A DNA stretch of 64,000 nt, from assembly GCF_963678635.1 (NCBI RefSeq), contig NC_087068.1, forward strand, positions 18,048,027 to 18,112,026. Reading direction: 5' to 3'. Origin of the DNA: Symsagittifera roscoffensis. Taxonomy: Eukaryota > Xenacoelomorpha > Acoela > Convolutidae. Below, in pieces: positions 40,868 to 52,496 of the stretch (positions are counted from its first letter, which is position 1; each line of letters starts with the position of its first letter). The notes beneath the pieces were generated by a model. That model was not told the DNA's origin, searched no databases, and worked only from the letters and a program-made list of their open reading frames with translations. Made by a program: the position numbers and the translations under genes.

Positions 40868-41104
40868 TTGCTTCCCGCGAGAGAAAGGATTGATGCTATT
40901 TTTATGACACGACGAAAAAATCCAACTTCTGACGAAAAGTTTACTGGAAAAAAAAACAGAAAAACCAGAGTTTTGTCATAGCGAATTTCAGAAGTTTTTT
41001 TTTTAAAGCAGAATACGTTTGGAAAAGCCTCAAGTAAATAAACGCAGAGAAGTTACAAGTGTCTTATCAATAAGATCAAAAAATGTGAAGTCCCTAGTAC
41101 ATCA

Positions 41105-41178
41105 GGCCGCATAGCTCAGTCGGTTAGAGCATCGTGCTAATAACGCGAGGGTCGAGAGTTCGAGCCTGACTGTGGTCA
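41105..41178 (+). tRNA. tRNA-Ile(AAT), variant
   Basis: T stem GAGAG/CTGAC; wobble end. Confidence 0.5.
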
Positions 41179-41416
41179 ATGCTTCTCGCGAGCCAAAGGA
41201 ATGATTCTATTCTTTATGTCACGACGAATTAAAAAATTCAACTTCTGAGGAAAGATTTTCTGGAAAAAAACGCAGAAAAGCAGGAGTTTCTTCATAACGA
41301 GTTTTAGAAGTCTTCTTCTTGAAGAAGACGTTTCGAAAAACATCAAAAAAAAAGTCAGAGGAGTTACAAGTGTCTCTTTAATAAGATCATAGAGTTGTGA
41401 AGTCCCCAGTACAGCA

Positions 41417-41490
41417 GGCCGCATAGCTCAGTCGGTTAGAGCATCGTGCTAATAACGCAAGGGTCGACAGTTCGAGCCTGTCTGTGGTTA
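41417..41490 (+). tRNA. tRNA-Ile(AAT), near consensus
   Basis: Anticodon stem CGCAA; end TGTGGTT. Confidence 0.55.
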
Positions 41491-41704
41491 ATGCTTCTCG
41501 CGAGCCAAAGAAATGAGTCTATTCTCTATGTCACGACGATTTAAAAAGTTCAACTTCTGAAGAAAGATTTTCTGGGAAAAAAAACGCAGAAAAGCCAGAG
41601 TTTCTTCATAACGAGGTTTCGAAAAACCTCGAATAAATAAACTCAGAGAAGTTATAAGTTTCTCATTCATAGGATCATGAAGTTGTGAAGTCTCGATTGC
41701 AACA

Positions 41705-41778
41705 GGCCACATAGCTCAGTCGGTTAAAGCATCGTGCTAATAACATGAGGGTCGACAGTTCGAGACTGTCTGTGGTCA
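41705..41778 (+). tRNA. tRNA-Ile(AAT), variant
   Basis: Same family as 39841, wobble end. Confidence 0.5.
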
Positions 41779-42013
41779 CTGCGTCCCGCGAGCCAAATGA
41801 AGTAGTCTATTCTTTATGACACGATAATTATAAAAAAAATCAACTTCAAAAGAGATTTTCCGGAATAAAAACGCAGAAAAGCAGGAGTTTCTTCATAATG
41901 AATTTTAGAAGTCTTCGTCTTGAAGAAGACGTTTCGAAAAACATAAAAAAAACAGAGAAGTTACAAGTGTCTCTTTAATAAGATCATAGAGTTGTGAAGT
42001 CCCAAGTACAGCA

Positions 42014-42087
42014 GGCCCCATAGCTCAGTGGGTTAGAGCATCGTGCTAATAACGCGAGGGTCGACAGTTCGAGCCTGTCTGTGGCCA
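42014..42087 (+). tRNA. tRNA-Ile(AAT), near consensus
   Basis: Acceptor GGCCCCA has one mismatch; D loop AGTGGGTTA. Confidence 0.65.
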
Positions 42088-42325
42088 TTGCTTCCCGCGA
42101 GAGAAAGAATTGATTTTTTTTTATGACACGACGAGAGACAATTCAACTTCTGACGAAAACTTACTGGAAAAAAAGCAGAAAAACCAGAGTTTCGTCATAG
42201 CGAATTTTAGAAGTATTTTTTTTGAAAGCAGAAAACGTTTGGAAAAACCTCAAGTAAATAAACGTAGCGAAGTTACAAGTGTCTTATCAATAAGATCAAA
42301 AAAATGTGAATTCCCAAGTACATCA

Positions 42326-42399
42326 GGCCGCATAGCTCAGTCGGTTAGAGCATCGTGCTAATAACGCGAGGGTCGACAGTTCGAGCCTGTCTGTGGCCA
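42326..42399 (+). tRNA. tRNA-Ile(AAT), exact consensus
   Basis: All arms pair; T4 terminator downstream. Confidence 0.87.
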
Positions 42400-42641
42400 G
42401 TGCTTCCCGCGAAAGAAAGAATTGATTTTATTTTTATGACACGACGAGAGACAATTCAACTTCTGACGAAAAACTTTTTCGAAAATAAAACGCAGAAAAG
42501 CCAGAGTTTCTTCATAACGAATTTTAGAAGTATTTTATTTGAAGAAGAATACGTTTCGAAAAACTTCAAGTAAACAAACGCAGAGAGGTTACAAGTGTCT
42601 CATCAAAAAGATCATAATGTTGTGTAGACCCCAGTACAGCA

Positions 42642-42715
42642 GGCCGCATAGCTCAGTCGGTTAGAGCATCGTGCTAATAACGCGAGGGTCGACAGTTCGA
42701 GCCTGTCTGTGGTCA
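42642..42715 (+). tRNA. tRNA-Ile(AAT), consensus with wobble end
   Basis: Only difference is G2:U71. Confidence 0.8.
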
Positions 42716-42957
42716 ATTCTTCCAGCGAGCCAGATGATAAAGTCTATTCTTTATGACACGACGATTAAAAAAAATTCAACTTCTGACGAAAAAATTTCTG
42801 GAAAAAACGCAGAAAAGCCAGAGTTTCTTCATAACGAATTTTAGAAGTCTTTTTCTGTAGAAGAATACGTTTCGAAAAACCTCAAGTAAATAAACGCAGA
42901 GAAGTAACAAGTGTCTCATCAATAAGACCATAAAGTTGTGAAGTCCCCATTACAGCA

Positions 42958-43031
42958 GGCCGCATAGCTCAGTCGGTTGGAGCATCGTGCTAATAACGCG
43001 AGGGTCGACAGTTCGAGCCTGTCTGTGGTCA
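42958..43031 (+). tRNA. tRNA-Ile(AAT), near consensus
   Basis: D loop ends TTG; wobble end. Confidence 0.7.
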
Positions 43032-43278
43032 ATGCTTCCCGCGAGCCAGATGATATAGTCTGATCTTTATGACACGACGATTTTTAAAAATTCAACTTCT
43101 GACAAAAAAACTTCTGGAAAAAAAAACGCAGAAAAGCCAGAGTTTCTTCATAACCAATTATTGAAGTCTTTTTTTTTTAATGTGAAGACGTTTCAAAAAA
43201 CCTCAAGTAAAAAAACGCAGAGAAGTTACAAGTGTCTAATCAAAAAGATAATAAAGTTGTGAAGTCCACAGTACATCA

Positions 43279-43352
43279 AGCCGCATAGCTCAGTCGGTTA
43301 GAGCATCAGGCTAATAACGCGAAGGTCGACAGTTCGAGACTGTCTGTGGTCA
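43279..43352 (+). tRNA. tRNA-Ile(AAT), type E
   Basis: Anticodon stem TCAGG/CGCGA has two mismatches; A1:C72. Confidence 0.4.
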
Positions 43353-43594
43353 AAGTTTCCCTCGAGCCAGATGAAATAGTCTATTCTTTATGACACGACG
43401 ATAAAAAAAATCAACTTATGACGAAAAACTTTCCGGAAAATGAAACGCAAAAAGCCAGAGTTTCTTCATAACGAATTTTAGAAGTCTTTTTTTTAAGAAC
43501 AACACGTTTGGAAAAACCTCAACTAAACAAACGCAGAGAAGTTACAAGTGTCTCATCAATAAGATCAAAAAGTTGTGAAGTCCTCAGTACAGTA

Positions 43595-43668
43595 GGCCGC
43601 ATAGCTCAGTCGGTTAGAGCATCGTGCTAATAACGCGAGTGTCGACAGTTCGAGCCTGTCTGTGGTCA
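43595..43668 (+). tRNA. tRNA-Ile(AAT), near consensus
   Basis: GAGTGTCG in the variable region; wobble end; no T4 for about 135 nt downstream. Confidence 0.7.
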
Positions 43669-43913
43669 ATGCTTCCCGCGAGCCAGATGAAATAGTCTAT
43701 TCTTTATGACACGACGATTTAAAAAAATTCAACTTCTGACGAAAAAACTTCTGGAAAAAAACGCAGAAAAGCCAGAGTTTCTTCATAACGAATTATTGAA
43801 GTCTTTTTTTAAATGTGAAGACGTTTCAAAAAACCTCAAGTAAAAAAACGCAGAGAAGTTACAAGTGTCTAATCAAAAAGATTAAAAAAAGTTGTGAAGT
43901 CCACAGTACATCA

Positions 43914-43987
43914 AGCCGCATAGCTCAGTCGGTTAGAGCATCAGGCTAATAACGCGAAGGTCGACAGTTCGAGACTGTCTGTGGTCA
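43914..43987 (+). tRNA. tRNA-Ile(AAT), type E
   Basis: As 43279, followed by GGTTCCC in place of AGTTTCCC. Confidence 0.4.
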
Positions 43988-44228
43988 AGGTTCCCTCGAG
44001 CCAGATGAAATAGTCTATTCTTTATGACACGACGATTAAAAAACTCAACTTCTGACGAAAAACTTTCCAGAAAATGAAACGCAAAAAGCCAGAGTTTCTT
44101 CATAACGAATTTTAGAAGTCTTTTTTAAAAGAAAAACACGTTTGGAAAAACCTCAACTAAACAAACGCAGAGAAGTTACAAGTGTCTCATCAATAAGATC
44201 AAAAAGTTGTGAAGTCCTCAGTACAGTA

Positions 44229-44302
44229 GGCCGCATAGCTCAGTCGGTTAGAGCATCGTGCTAATACCGCGAGTGTCGACAGTTCGAGCCTGTCTGTGGT
44301 CA
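44229..44302 (+). tRNA. tRNA-Ile(AAT), near consensus
   Basis: Anticodon loop CTAATAC (position 38 is C); wobble end. Confidence 0.6.
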
Positions 44303-44544
44303 ATGCTTCCCGCGAGCCAGATAAAATAGTCTATTCTTTATGACACGACGCTTTAAAAAAATTCAACTTCTGACAAAAAAACTTCTGGAAAAAAACGCAG
44401 AAAAGCCAGAGTTTCTTCATAACGAATTTTAGAAGTCTCTTTTTAGGAAGAAGACGTTTCGAAAAACCTCAAGTAAATAAACGCAGAGAAGTTACAAGTG
44501 TCTCATCAATAAGACCATAAAGTTGTGAAGTCCCCATTACAGCA

Positions 44545-44618
44545 GGCCGCATAGCTCAGTCGTTTAGAGCATCGTGCTAATAACGCGAGGGTCGACACGT
44601 CGAGCCTGTCTGTGGTCA
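44545..44618 (+). tRNA. tRNA-Ile(AAT), variant
   Basis: D loop AGTCGTTTA loses the GG pair; T stem GACAC. Confidence 0.5.
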
Positions 44619-44865
44619 ATGCTTCTCGCGAGCCAGATGATATAGTCTGATCTTTATGACACGACGATTTTTAAAAATTCAACTTCTGACAAAAAAACTT
44701 CTGGAAAAAAAAACGCAGAAAAGCCAGAGTTTCTTCATAACCAATTATTGAAGTCTTTTTTTTTTAATGTGAAGACGTTTCAAAAAACCTCAAGTAAAAA
44801 AACGCAGAGAAGTTACAAGTGTCTAATCAAAAAGATAATAAAGTTGTGAAGTCCACAGTACATCA

Positions 44866-44939
44866 AGCCGCATAGCTCAGTCGGTTAGAGCATCAGGCTA
44901 ATAACGCGAAGGTCGACAGTTCGAGACTGTCTGTGGTCA
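44866..44939 (+). tRNA. tRNA-Ile(AAT), type E
   Basis: Counterpart of 43279. Confidence 0.4.
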
Positions 44940-45181
44940 AAGTTTCCCTCGAGCCAGATGAAATAGTCTATTCTTTATGACACGACGATAAAAAAAATCA
45001 ACTTATGACGAAAAACTTTCCGGAAAATGAAACGCAAAAAGCCAGAGTTTCTTCATAACGAATTTTAGAAGTCTTTTTTTTAAGAACAACACGTTTGGAA
45101 AAACCTCAACTAAACAAACGCAGAGAAGTTACAAGTGTCTCATCAATAAGATCAAAAAGTTGTGAAGTCCTCAGTACAGTA

Positions 45182-45255
45182 GGCCGCATAGCTCAGTCGG
45201 TTAGAGCATCGTGCTAATAACGCGAGTGTCGACAGTTCGAGCCTGTCTGTGGTCA
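45182..45255 (+). tRNA. tRNA-Ile(AAT), near consensus
   Basis: Counterpart of 43595. Confidence 0.7.
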
Positions 45256-45500
45256 ATGCTTCCCGCGAGCCAGATGAAATAGTCTATTCTTTATGACACG
45301 ACGATTTAAAAAAATTCAACTTCTGACGAAAAAACTTCTGGAAAAAAACGCAGAAAAGCCAGAGTTTCTTCATAACGAATTATTGAAGTCTTTTTTTAAA
45401 TGTGAAGACGTTTCAAAAAACCTCAAGTAAAAAAACGCAGAGAAGTTACAAGTGTCTAATCAAAAAGATTAAAAAAAGTTGTGAAGTCCACAGTACATCA

Positions 45501-45574
45501 AGCCGCATAGCTCAGTCGGTTAGAGCATCAGGCTAATAACGCGAAGGTCGACAGTTCGAGACTGTCTGTGGTCA
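45501..45574 (+). tRNA. tRNA-Ile(AAT), type E
   Basis: Counterpart of 43914. Confidence 0.4.
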
Positions 45575-45815
45575 AGGTTCCCTCGAGCCAGATGAAATAG
45601 TCTATTCTTTATGACACGACGATTAAAAAACTCAACTTCTGACGAAAAACTTTCCGGAAAATGAAACGCAAAAAGCCAGAGTTTCTTCATAACGAATTTT
45701 AGAAGTCTTTTTTAAAAGAAAAACACGTTTGGAAAAACCTCAACTAAACAAACGCAGAGAAGTTACAAGTGTCTCATCAATAAGATCAAAAAGTTGTGAA
45801 GTCCTCAGTACAGTA

Positions 45816-45889
45816 GGCCGCATAGCTCAGTCGGTTAGAGCATCGTGCTAATACCGCGAGTGTCGACAGTTCGAGCCTGTCTGTGGTCA
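45816..45889 (+). tRNA. tRNA-Ile(AAT), near consensus
   Basis: Counterpart of 44229. Confidence 0.6.
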
Positions 45890-46131
45890 ATGCTTCCCGC
45901 GAGCCAGATAAAATAGTCTATTCTTTATGACACGACGCTTTAAAAAAATTCAACTTCTGACAAAAAAACTTCTGGAAAAAAACGCAGAAAAGCCAGAGTT
46001 TCTTCATAACGAATTTTAGAAGTCTCTTTTTAGGAAGAAGACGTTTCGAAAAACCTCAAGTAAATAAACGCAGAGAAGTTACAAGTGTCTCATCAATAAG
46101 ACCATAAAGTTGTGAAGTCCCCATTACAGCA

Positions 46132-46205
46132 GGCCGCATAGCTCAGTCGTTTAGAGCATCGTGCTAATAACGCGAGGGTCGACACTTCGAGCCTGTCTGT
46201 GGTCA
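46132..46205 (+). tRNA. tRNA-Ile(AAT), variant
   Basis: Counterpart of 44545, with CTTCGAGC around the T loop. Confidence 0.5.
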
Positions 46206-46451
46206 ATGCTTCTCGCGAGCCAGATGATATAGTCTATTCTTTATGACACGACGATTTAAAAAATCAACTTCTGACGAAAAACTTTCCGGAAAATGAAACG
46301 CAGAAAAGCCAGAGTTTCTTCATAACGAATTATTGAAGTCTTTTTTTTTTTAATGTGAAGACGTTTCAAAAAACCTCAAGTAAAAAAACGCAGAGAAGTT
46401 ACAAGTGTCTAATCAAAAAGATAAAAAAGTTGTGAAGTCCACAGTACATCA

Positions 46452-46525
46452 AGCCGCATAGCTCAGTCGGTTAGAGCATCAGACTAATAACGCGAAGGTC
46501 GACAGTTCGAGACTGTCTGTGGTCA
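46452..46525 (+). tRNA. tRNA-Ile(AAT), type E
   Basis: Anticodon stem TCAGA, one more mismatch than other type E copies. Confidence 0.35.
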
Positions 46526-46768
46526 AGGTTCCCTCGAGCCAGATGAAATAGTCTATTCTTTATGACACGACGATTAAAAAAATCAACTTCTGACGAAAAA
46601 CTTTCCGGAAAATGAAACGCAAAAAGCCAGAGTTTCTTCATAACGAATTTTAGAAGTCTTTTTTTTTAAAGAAAAACAGGTTTGGAAAAACCTCAACTAA
46701 ACAAACGCAGAGAAGTTACAAGTGTCTCATCAATAAGATCAAAAAGTTGTGAAGTCCTCAGAACAGTA

Positions 46769-46842
46769 GGCCGCATAGCTCAGTCGGTTAGAGCATCGTG
46801 CTAATACCGCGAGTGTCGACATTTCGAGCCTGTCTGTGGTCA
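46769..46842 (+). tRNA. tRNA-Ile(AAT), variant
   Basis: Loop CTAATAC and T stem GACAT; wobble end. Confidence 0.5.
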
Positions 46843-47085
46843 ATGCTTCCCGCGAGCCAGATAAAATGGTCTATTCTTTATGACACGACGCTTTAAAAAA
46901 ATTCAACTTCTGACAAAAAAACTTCTGGAAAAAAACGCAGAAAAGCCAGAGTTTCTTCATAACGAATTTTAGAAGTATTTTTCTGTAGAAGAATACGTTT
47001 CGAAAAACCTCAAGTAAATAAACGCAGAGAAGTTACAAGTGTCTCATCAATAAGACCATAAAGTTGTGAAGTCCCCATTACAGCA

Positions 47086-47159
47086 GTCCGCATAGCTCAG
47101 TTGGTTAGAGCATCGTGCTAATACCGCGAGTGTCGACATTTCGAGCCTGTCTGTGTTCA
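47086..47159 (+). tRNA. tRNA-Ile(AAT), type C variant
   Basis: GTCCGCA against TGTGTTC, loop CTAATAC. Confidence 0.4.
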
Positions 47160-47406
47160 ATGCTTCCCGCGAGCCAGATGATAAAGTCTATTCTTTATGA
47201 CACAACGATTAAAAAAAAATTCAAATTCAGACGAAAAAATTTCTGGAAAAAAACGCAGAAAAGCCAGAGTTTCTTCATAACCAATTATTGAAGTCTTTTT
47301 TTTTTAAATGTGGAGACGTTTCAAAAAACCTCAAGTAAAAAAACGCAGAGAAGTTACAAGTGTCTAATCAAAAAGATAATAAAGTTGTGAAGTCCACAGT
47401 ACATCA

Positions 47407-47480
47407 AGCCGCATAGCTCAGTCGGTTAGAGCATCAGGCTAATAACGCGAAGGTCGACAGTTCGAGACTGTCTGTGGTCA
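47407..47480 (+). tRNA. tRNA-Ile(AAT), type E
   Basis: As 43279. Confidence 0.4.
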
Positions 47481-47723
47481 AAGTTTCCCTCGAGCCAGAT
47501 GAAATAGTCTATTCTTTATGACACGACGATTAAAAAAATCAACTTTTGACGAAAAACTTTCCGGAAAATGAAACGCGAAAAGCCAGAGTTTCTTCATAAC
47601 GAATTTTAGAAGTCTTTTTTTTTAAGAACAACACGTTTGGAAAAACCTCAACTAAACAAACGCAGAGAAGTTACAAGTGTCTCATCAATAAGATCAAAAA
47701 GTTGTGAAGTCCTCAGTACATTA

Positions 47724-47797
47724 GGCCGCATAGCTCAGTCGGTTAGAGCATCGTGCTAATAACGCGAGTGTCGACAGTTCGAGCCTGTCTGTGGTCA
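47724..47797 (+). tRNA. tRNA-Ile(AAT), near consensus
   Basis: As 43595. Confidence 0.7.
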
Positions 47798-48045
47798 ATG
47801 CTTCCCGCGAGCCAGGTGATATAGTCTATTCTTTATGACACGACGATTTAAAAAAATTCAACTTCTGACGAAAAAACTTCTGGAAAAAAAACGCAGAAAA
47901 GCCAGAGTTTCTTCATAACGAATTATTGAAGTCTTTTTTTTTAAATGTGAAGACGTTTCAAAAAACCTCAAGTAAAAAAACGCAGAGAAGTTACAAGTGT
48001 CTAATCAAAAAGATAAAAAAAAGTTGTGAAGTCCACAGTACATCA

Positions 48046-48119
48046 AGCCGCATAGCTCAGTCGGTTAGAGCATCAGGCTAATAATGCGAAGGTCGACAGT
48101 TCGAGACTGTCTGTGGTCA
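48046..48119 (+). tRNA. tRNA-Ile(AAT), type E
   Basis: Anticodon stem 3' side TGCGA. Confidence 0.4.
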
Positions 48120-48359
48120 AGGTTCCCTCGAGCCAGATGAAATAGTCTATTCTTTATGACACGACGATTAAAAAACTCAACTTCTGACGAAAAACTTTCC
48201 GGAAAATGAAACGCAAAAAGCCAGAGTTTCTTCATAACGAATTTTAGAAGTCTTTTTTAAAGAAAAACACGTTTGGAAAAACCTCAACTAAACAAACGCA
48301 GAGAAGTTACAAGTGTCTCATCAATAAGATCAAAAAGTTGTGAAGTCCTCAGTACAGTA

Positions 48360-48433
48360 GGCCGCATAGCTCAGTCGGTTAGAGCATCGTGCTAATACCG
48401 CGAGTGTCGACAGTTCGAGCCTGTCTGTGGTCA
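48360..48433 (+). tRNA. tRNA-Ile(AAT), near consensus
   Basis: As 44229. Confidence 0.6.
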
Positions 48434-48676
48434 ATGCTTCCCGCGAGCCAGATAAAATAGTCTATTCTTTATGACACGACGCTTTAAAAAAATTCAACTT
48501 CTGACAAAAAAACTTCTGGAAAAAAACGCAGAAAAGCCAGAGTTTCTTCATAACGATTTTTAGAAGTATTTTTCTGTAGAACAATACGTTTCGAAAAACC
48601 TCAAGTAAATAAACGCAGAGAAGTTACAAGTGTCTCATCAATAAGACCATAAAGTTGTGAAGTCCCCATTACAGCA

Positions 48677-48750
48677 GGCCGCATAGCTCAGTCGGTTAGA
48701 GCATCGTGCTAATAACGCGAGGGTCGACAGTTCGAGCCTGTCTGTGTTCA
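48677..48750 (+). tRNA. tRNA-Ile(AAT), near consensus
   Basis: Only the acceptor end differs (TGTGTTC, one mismatch and one wobble). Confidence 0.65.
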
Positions 48751-48993
48751 ATGCTTCCCGCGAGCCAGATGATAAAGTCTATTCTTTATGACACGACGAT
48801 TAAAAAAAATTCAACTTCTGACGAAAAAATTTCTGGAAAAAAACGCAGAAAAGCCAAAGTTTCTTCATAACGAATTTTAGAAGTCTTTTTCTGTAGAAGA
48901 ATACGTTTCGAAAAACCTCAAGTAAATAAACGCAGAGAAGTTACAAGTGTCTCATCAATAAGACGATAAAGTTGTGAAGGCCCCATTACAGCA

Positions 48994-49067
48994 GGCCGCA
49001 TAGCTCAGTCGGTTAGAGCATCGTGCAAATAACGCGAGGGTCGACACTTCGAGCCTGTCTGTGGTCA
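48994..49067 (+). tRNA. tRNA-Ile(AAT), U33-lost variant
   Basis: Loop CAAATAA: T33 is A; T stem GACAC. Confidence 0.4.
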
Positions 49068-49314
49068 ATGCTTCCCGCGAGCCAGATGATATAGTCTATT
49101 CTTTATGACACGACGATTTAAAAAATCAACTTCTGACGAAAAACTTTCCGGAAAATGAAACGCAGAAAAGCCAGAGTTTCTTCATAACGAATTATTGAAG
49201 TCTTTTTTTTTTAAAATGTGAAGACGTTTCAAAAAACCTCAAGTAAAAAAACGCAGAGAAGTTACAAGTGTCTAATCAAAAAGATAAAAAAGTTGTGAAA
49301 CCCACAGTACATCA

Positions 49315-49388
49315 AGCCGCATAGCTCAGTCGGTTAGAGCATCAGACTAATAACGCGAAGGTCGACAGTTCGAGACTGTCTGTGGTCA
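49315..49388 (+). tRNA. tRNA-Ile(AAT), type E
   Basis: Anticodon stem TCAGA, as 46452. Confidence 0.35.
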
Positions 49389-49630
49389 AGGTTCCCTCGA
49401 GCCAGATGAAATAGTCTATTCTTTATGACACGACGATTAAAAAAATCAACTTCTGACGAAAAACTTTCCGGAAAATGAAACGCAAAAAGCCAGAGTTTCT
49501 TCATAACGAATTTTAGAAGTCTTTTTTTAAAAGAAAAACAGGTTTGGAAAAACCTCAACTAAACAAACGCAGAGAAGTTACAAGTGTCTCATCAATAAGA
49601 TCAAAAAGTTGTGAAGTCCTCAGTACAGTA

Positions 49631-49704
49631 GGCCGCATAGCTCAGTCGGTTAGAGCATCGTGCTAATACCGCGAGTGTCGACAGTACGAGCCTGTCTGTG
49701 GTCA
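49631..49704 (+). tRNA. tRNA-Ile(AAT), variant
   Basis: Loop CTAATAC; T loop TACGAGC damages the B box. Confidence 0.5.
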
Positions 49705-49947
49705 ATGCTTCCCGCGAGCCAGATAAAATAGTCTATTCTTTATGACACGACGCTTTAAAAAAATTCAACTTCTGACAAAAAAACTTCTGGAAAAAAACGC
49801 AGAAAAGCCAGAGTTTCTTCATAACGAATTTTAGAAGTATTTTTCTGTAGAAGAATACGTTTCGAAAAACCTCAAGTAAATAAACGCAGAGAAGTTACAA
49901 GTGTCTCATCAATAAGACCATAAAGTTGTGAAGTCCCCATTACAGCA

Positions 49948-50021
49948 GGCCGCATAGCTCAGTTGGTTAGAGCATCGTGCTAATAACGCGAGGGTCGACA
50001 GTTCGAGCCTGTCTGTGTTCA
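49948..50021 (+). tRNA. tRNA-Ile(AAT), near consensus
   Basis: D loop AGTTGGTTA, like the usual animal form; acceptor end TGTGTTC. Confidence 0.65.
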
Positions 50022-50264
50022 ATGCTTCCCGCGAGCCAGATGATAAAGTCTATTCTTTATGACACGACGATTAAAAAAAATTCAACTTCTGACGAAAAAA
50101 TTTCTGGAAAAAAACGCAGAAAAGCCAGAGTTTCTTCATAACGAATTTTAGAAGTCTTTTTCTGTAGAAGAATACGTTTCGAAAAACCTCAAGTAAATAA
50201 ACGCAGAGAAGTTACAAGTGTCTCATCAATAAGACGATAAAGTTGTGAAGTCCCCATTACAGCA

Positions 50265-50338
50265 GGCCGCATAGCTCAGTCGGTTAGAGCATCGTGCTAA
50301 AAACGCGAGGGTCGATACTTCGAGCCTGTCTGTGGTCA
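50265..50338 (+). tRNA. tRNA-like with Ile body and AAA anticodon
   Basis: Loop CTAAAAA in an intact anticodon stem; T stem GATAC with mismatches; wobble end. Confidence 0.45.
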
Positions 50339-50584
50339 ATGCTTCCCGCGAGCCAGATGATATAGTCTATTCTTTATGACACGACGATTAAAAAAAATCA
50401 ACTTCTGACGAAAAACTCTATGGAAAATGAAACGCAAAAAGCCAGAGTTTCTTCATAACGAATTTAAGAAGTCTTTTTTTTAAACCTGAAGACGTTTCAA
50501 AAAATCTCAAGCAAAAAAAAACGCAGAGAAGTTGCAAGTGTCTAATCAAAAAGATAATAAAGTTGTGAAGTCCACAGTACATCA

Positions 50585-50658
50585 AGCCGCATAGCTCAGT
50601 CGGTGAGAGCATCAGGCTAATAACGCGAAGGTCGATAGTTCGAGACTGTCTGTGGTCA
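50585..50658 (+). tRNA. tRNA-Ile(AAT), type E
   Basis: D loop GGTGA, T stem GATAG. Confidence 0.35.
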
Positions 50659-50904
50659 AGGTTTCCCGCGAGCCAGATAAAATAGTCTAATCTTTATGAC
50701 ACGACGATTTAAAAAAATTCAACTTCTGACGAAAAAACTTCTGGAAAAAAAAACGCAGAAAAGCCAGAGTTTCTTCATAACGAATTTAAGAAGTCTTTTT
50801 TTTTAAGAATAACACGTTTGGAAAAACCTCAACTAAACAAACGCAGAGAAGTTACAAGTGTCTCATCAATAAGATCAAAAAGTTGTGAAGTCCTCAGTAC
50901 AGTA

Positions 50905-50978
50905 GGCCGCATAGCTCAGTGGGTTAGAGCATCGTGCTAATACCGCGACTGTCGACAGTTCGAGCCTGTCTGTGGTCA
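50905..50978 (+). tRNA. tRNA-Ile(AAT), near consensus
   Basis: D loop AGTGGGTTA, loop CTAATAC, wobble end. Confidence 0.55.
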
Positions 50979-51226
50979 ATGCTTCCCGCGAGCCAGATAA
51001 AATAGTCTAATCTTTATGACACGACGATTTAAAAAAATTCAACTTCTGACGAAAAAACTTCTGGAAAAAACGCAGAAAAGCCAGAGTTTCTTCATAACGG
51101 ATTATTGAAGTCTTCTTTTTTTTTAAAATGTGAAGACGTTTCAAAAAACCTCAAGTAAAAAACCGCAGAGAAGTCACAAGTGTCTAATCAAAAAGATAAT
51201 AAAGTTGTGAAGTCCATAGTACATCA

Positions 51227-51300
51227 GGCCGCATAGCTCAGTCGGTTAGAGCATCGTGCTAATAACGCGAGGGTCGACAGTTCGAGCCTGTCTGTGGCCA
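51227..51300 (+). tRNA. tRNA-Ile(AAT), exact consensus
   Basis: All arms pair; an isolated terminator-type unit among units lacking the proximal T-run. Confidence 0.87.
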
Positions 51301-51541
51301 GTGCTTCCCGCGAAAGAAAGAATTGATTTTATTTTTATGACACGACGAGAGACAATTCAACTTCTGACGAAAAACTTTTTCGAAAATAAAACGCAGAAAA
51401 GCCAGAGTTTCTTCATAACAAATTTTAGAAGTATTTTATTTGAAGAAGAATACGTTTCGAAAAACCTCAAGTAAACAAACGCAGAGAGGTTAAAGTGTCT
51501 CATCAATAAGATCATAAAGTTGTGTAGACCCCAGTACAGCA

Positions 51542-51615
51542 GGCCGCATAGCTCAGCCGGTTAGAGCATCGTGCTAATAACGCGAGGGTCGACAGTTCGA
51601 GCCTGTCTGTGGTCA
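51542..51615 (+). tRNA. tRNA-Ile(AAT), near consensus
   Basis: D loop AGCCGGTTA; wobble end. Confidence 0.75.
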
Positions 51616-51858
51616 ATTCTTCCAGCGAGCCAGATGATAAAGTCTATTCTTTATGACACGACGATTAAAAAAAATTCAACTTCTGACTAAAAAATTTCTG
51701 GAAAAAAACGCAGAAAAGCCAGAGTTTCTTCATAACGAATTTTAGAACTCTTTTTCTGAAGAAGAATACGTTTCGAAAAACCTCAAGTAAATAAACGCAG
51801 AGAAGTTACAAGTGTCTCATCAATAAGACCATAAAGTTGTGAAGTCCTCATTACAGCA

Positions 51859-51932
51859 GGCCGCATATCTCAGTCGGTTACAGCATCGTGCTAATAACGC
51901 GAGGGTCGACAGTTCGAGCCTGTCTGTGGTCA
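51859..51932 (+). tRNA. tRNA-Ile(AAT), D-stem variant
   Basis: D stem TCTC/CAGC; wobble end. Confidence 0.5.
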
Positions 51933-52175
51933 ATGCTTCCCGCGAGCCAGATGATAAAGTCTATTCTTTATGACACTACGATTTAAAAAAATTCAACTTC
52001 TGACGAAAAAATTTCTGGAAAAAAACGCAGAAAAGCCAGAGTTTCTTCATAACGAATTTTAGAATTCTTTTTCTGAAGAAGAATACGTTTCGAAAAACCT
52101 CAAGTAAATAAACGCAGAGAAGTTACAAGTGTCTCATCAATAAGACCATAAAGTTGTGAAGTCCTCATTACAGCA

Positions 52176-52249
52176 GGCCGCATAGCTCAGTCGGTTAGAG
52201 CATCGTGCTAATAACGCGAGGGTCGACAGTTCGAGCCTGTCTGTGGTCA
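52176..52249 (+). tRNA. tRNA-Ile(AAT), consensus with wobble end
   Basis: Only difference is G2:U71. Confidence 0.8.
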
Positions 52250-52496
52250 ATGCTTCCCGCGAGCCAGATGATAAAGTCTATTCTTTATGACACGACGATT
52301 TAAAAAAATTCAACTTCTGACGAAAAAACTTCTGGAAAAAAAAACGCAGAAACGCCAGAGTTTCTTCATAACGAATTATTGAAGTCTTTTTTTTTAAATG
52401 TGAAGACGTTTCAAAAAACCTCAAGTAAAAAAACGCAGAGAAGTTACAAGTGTCTAATCAAAAAGATAATAAAGTTGTGAAGTCCAGAGCACTTCA

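Larger units (their letters stand above)
42958..46131 (+). repeat. Higher-order repeat: two 5-unit blocks of 1587 bp
   Basis: Units at 42958, 43279, 43595, 43914 and 44229 are matched in order by 44545, 44866, 45182, 45501 and 45816; both blocks are 1587 bp. Partial copies continue to about 50.9 kb. Confidence 0.85.
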
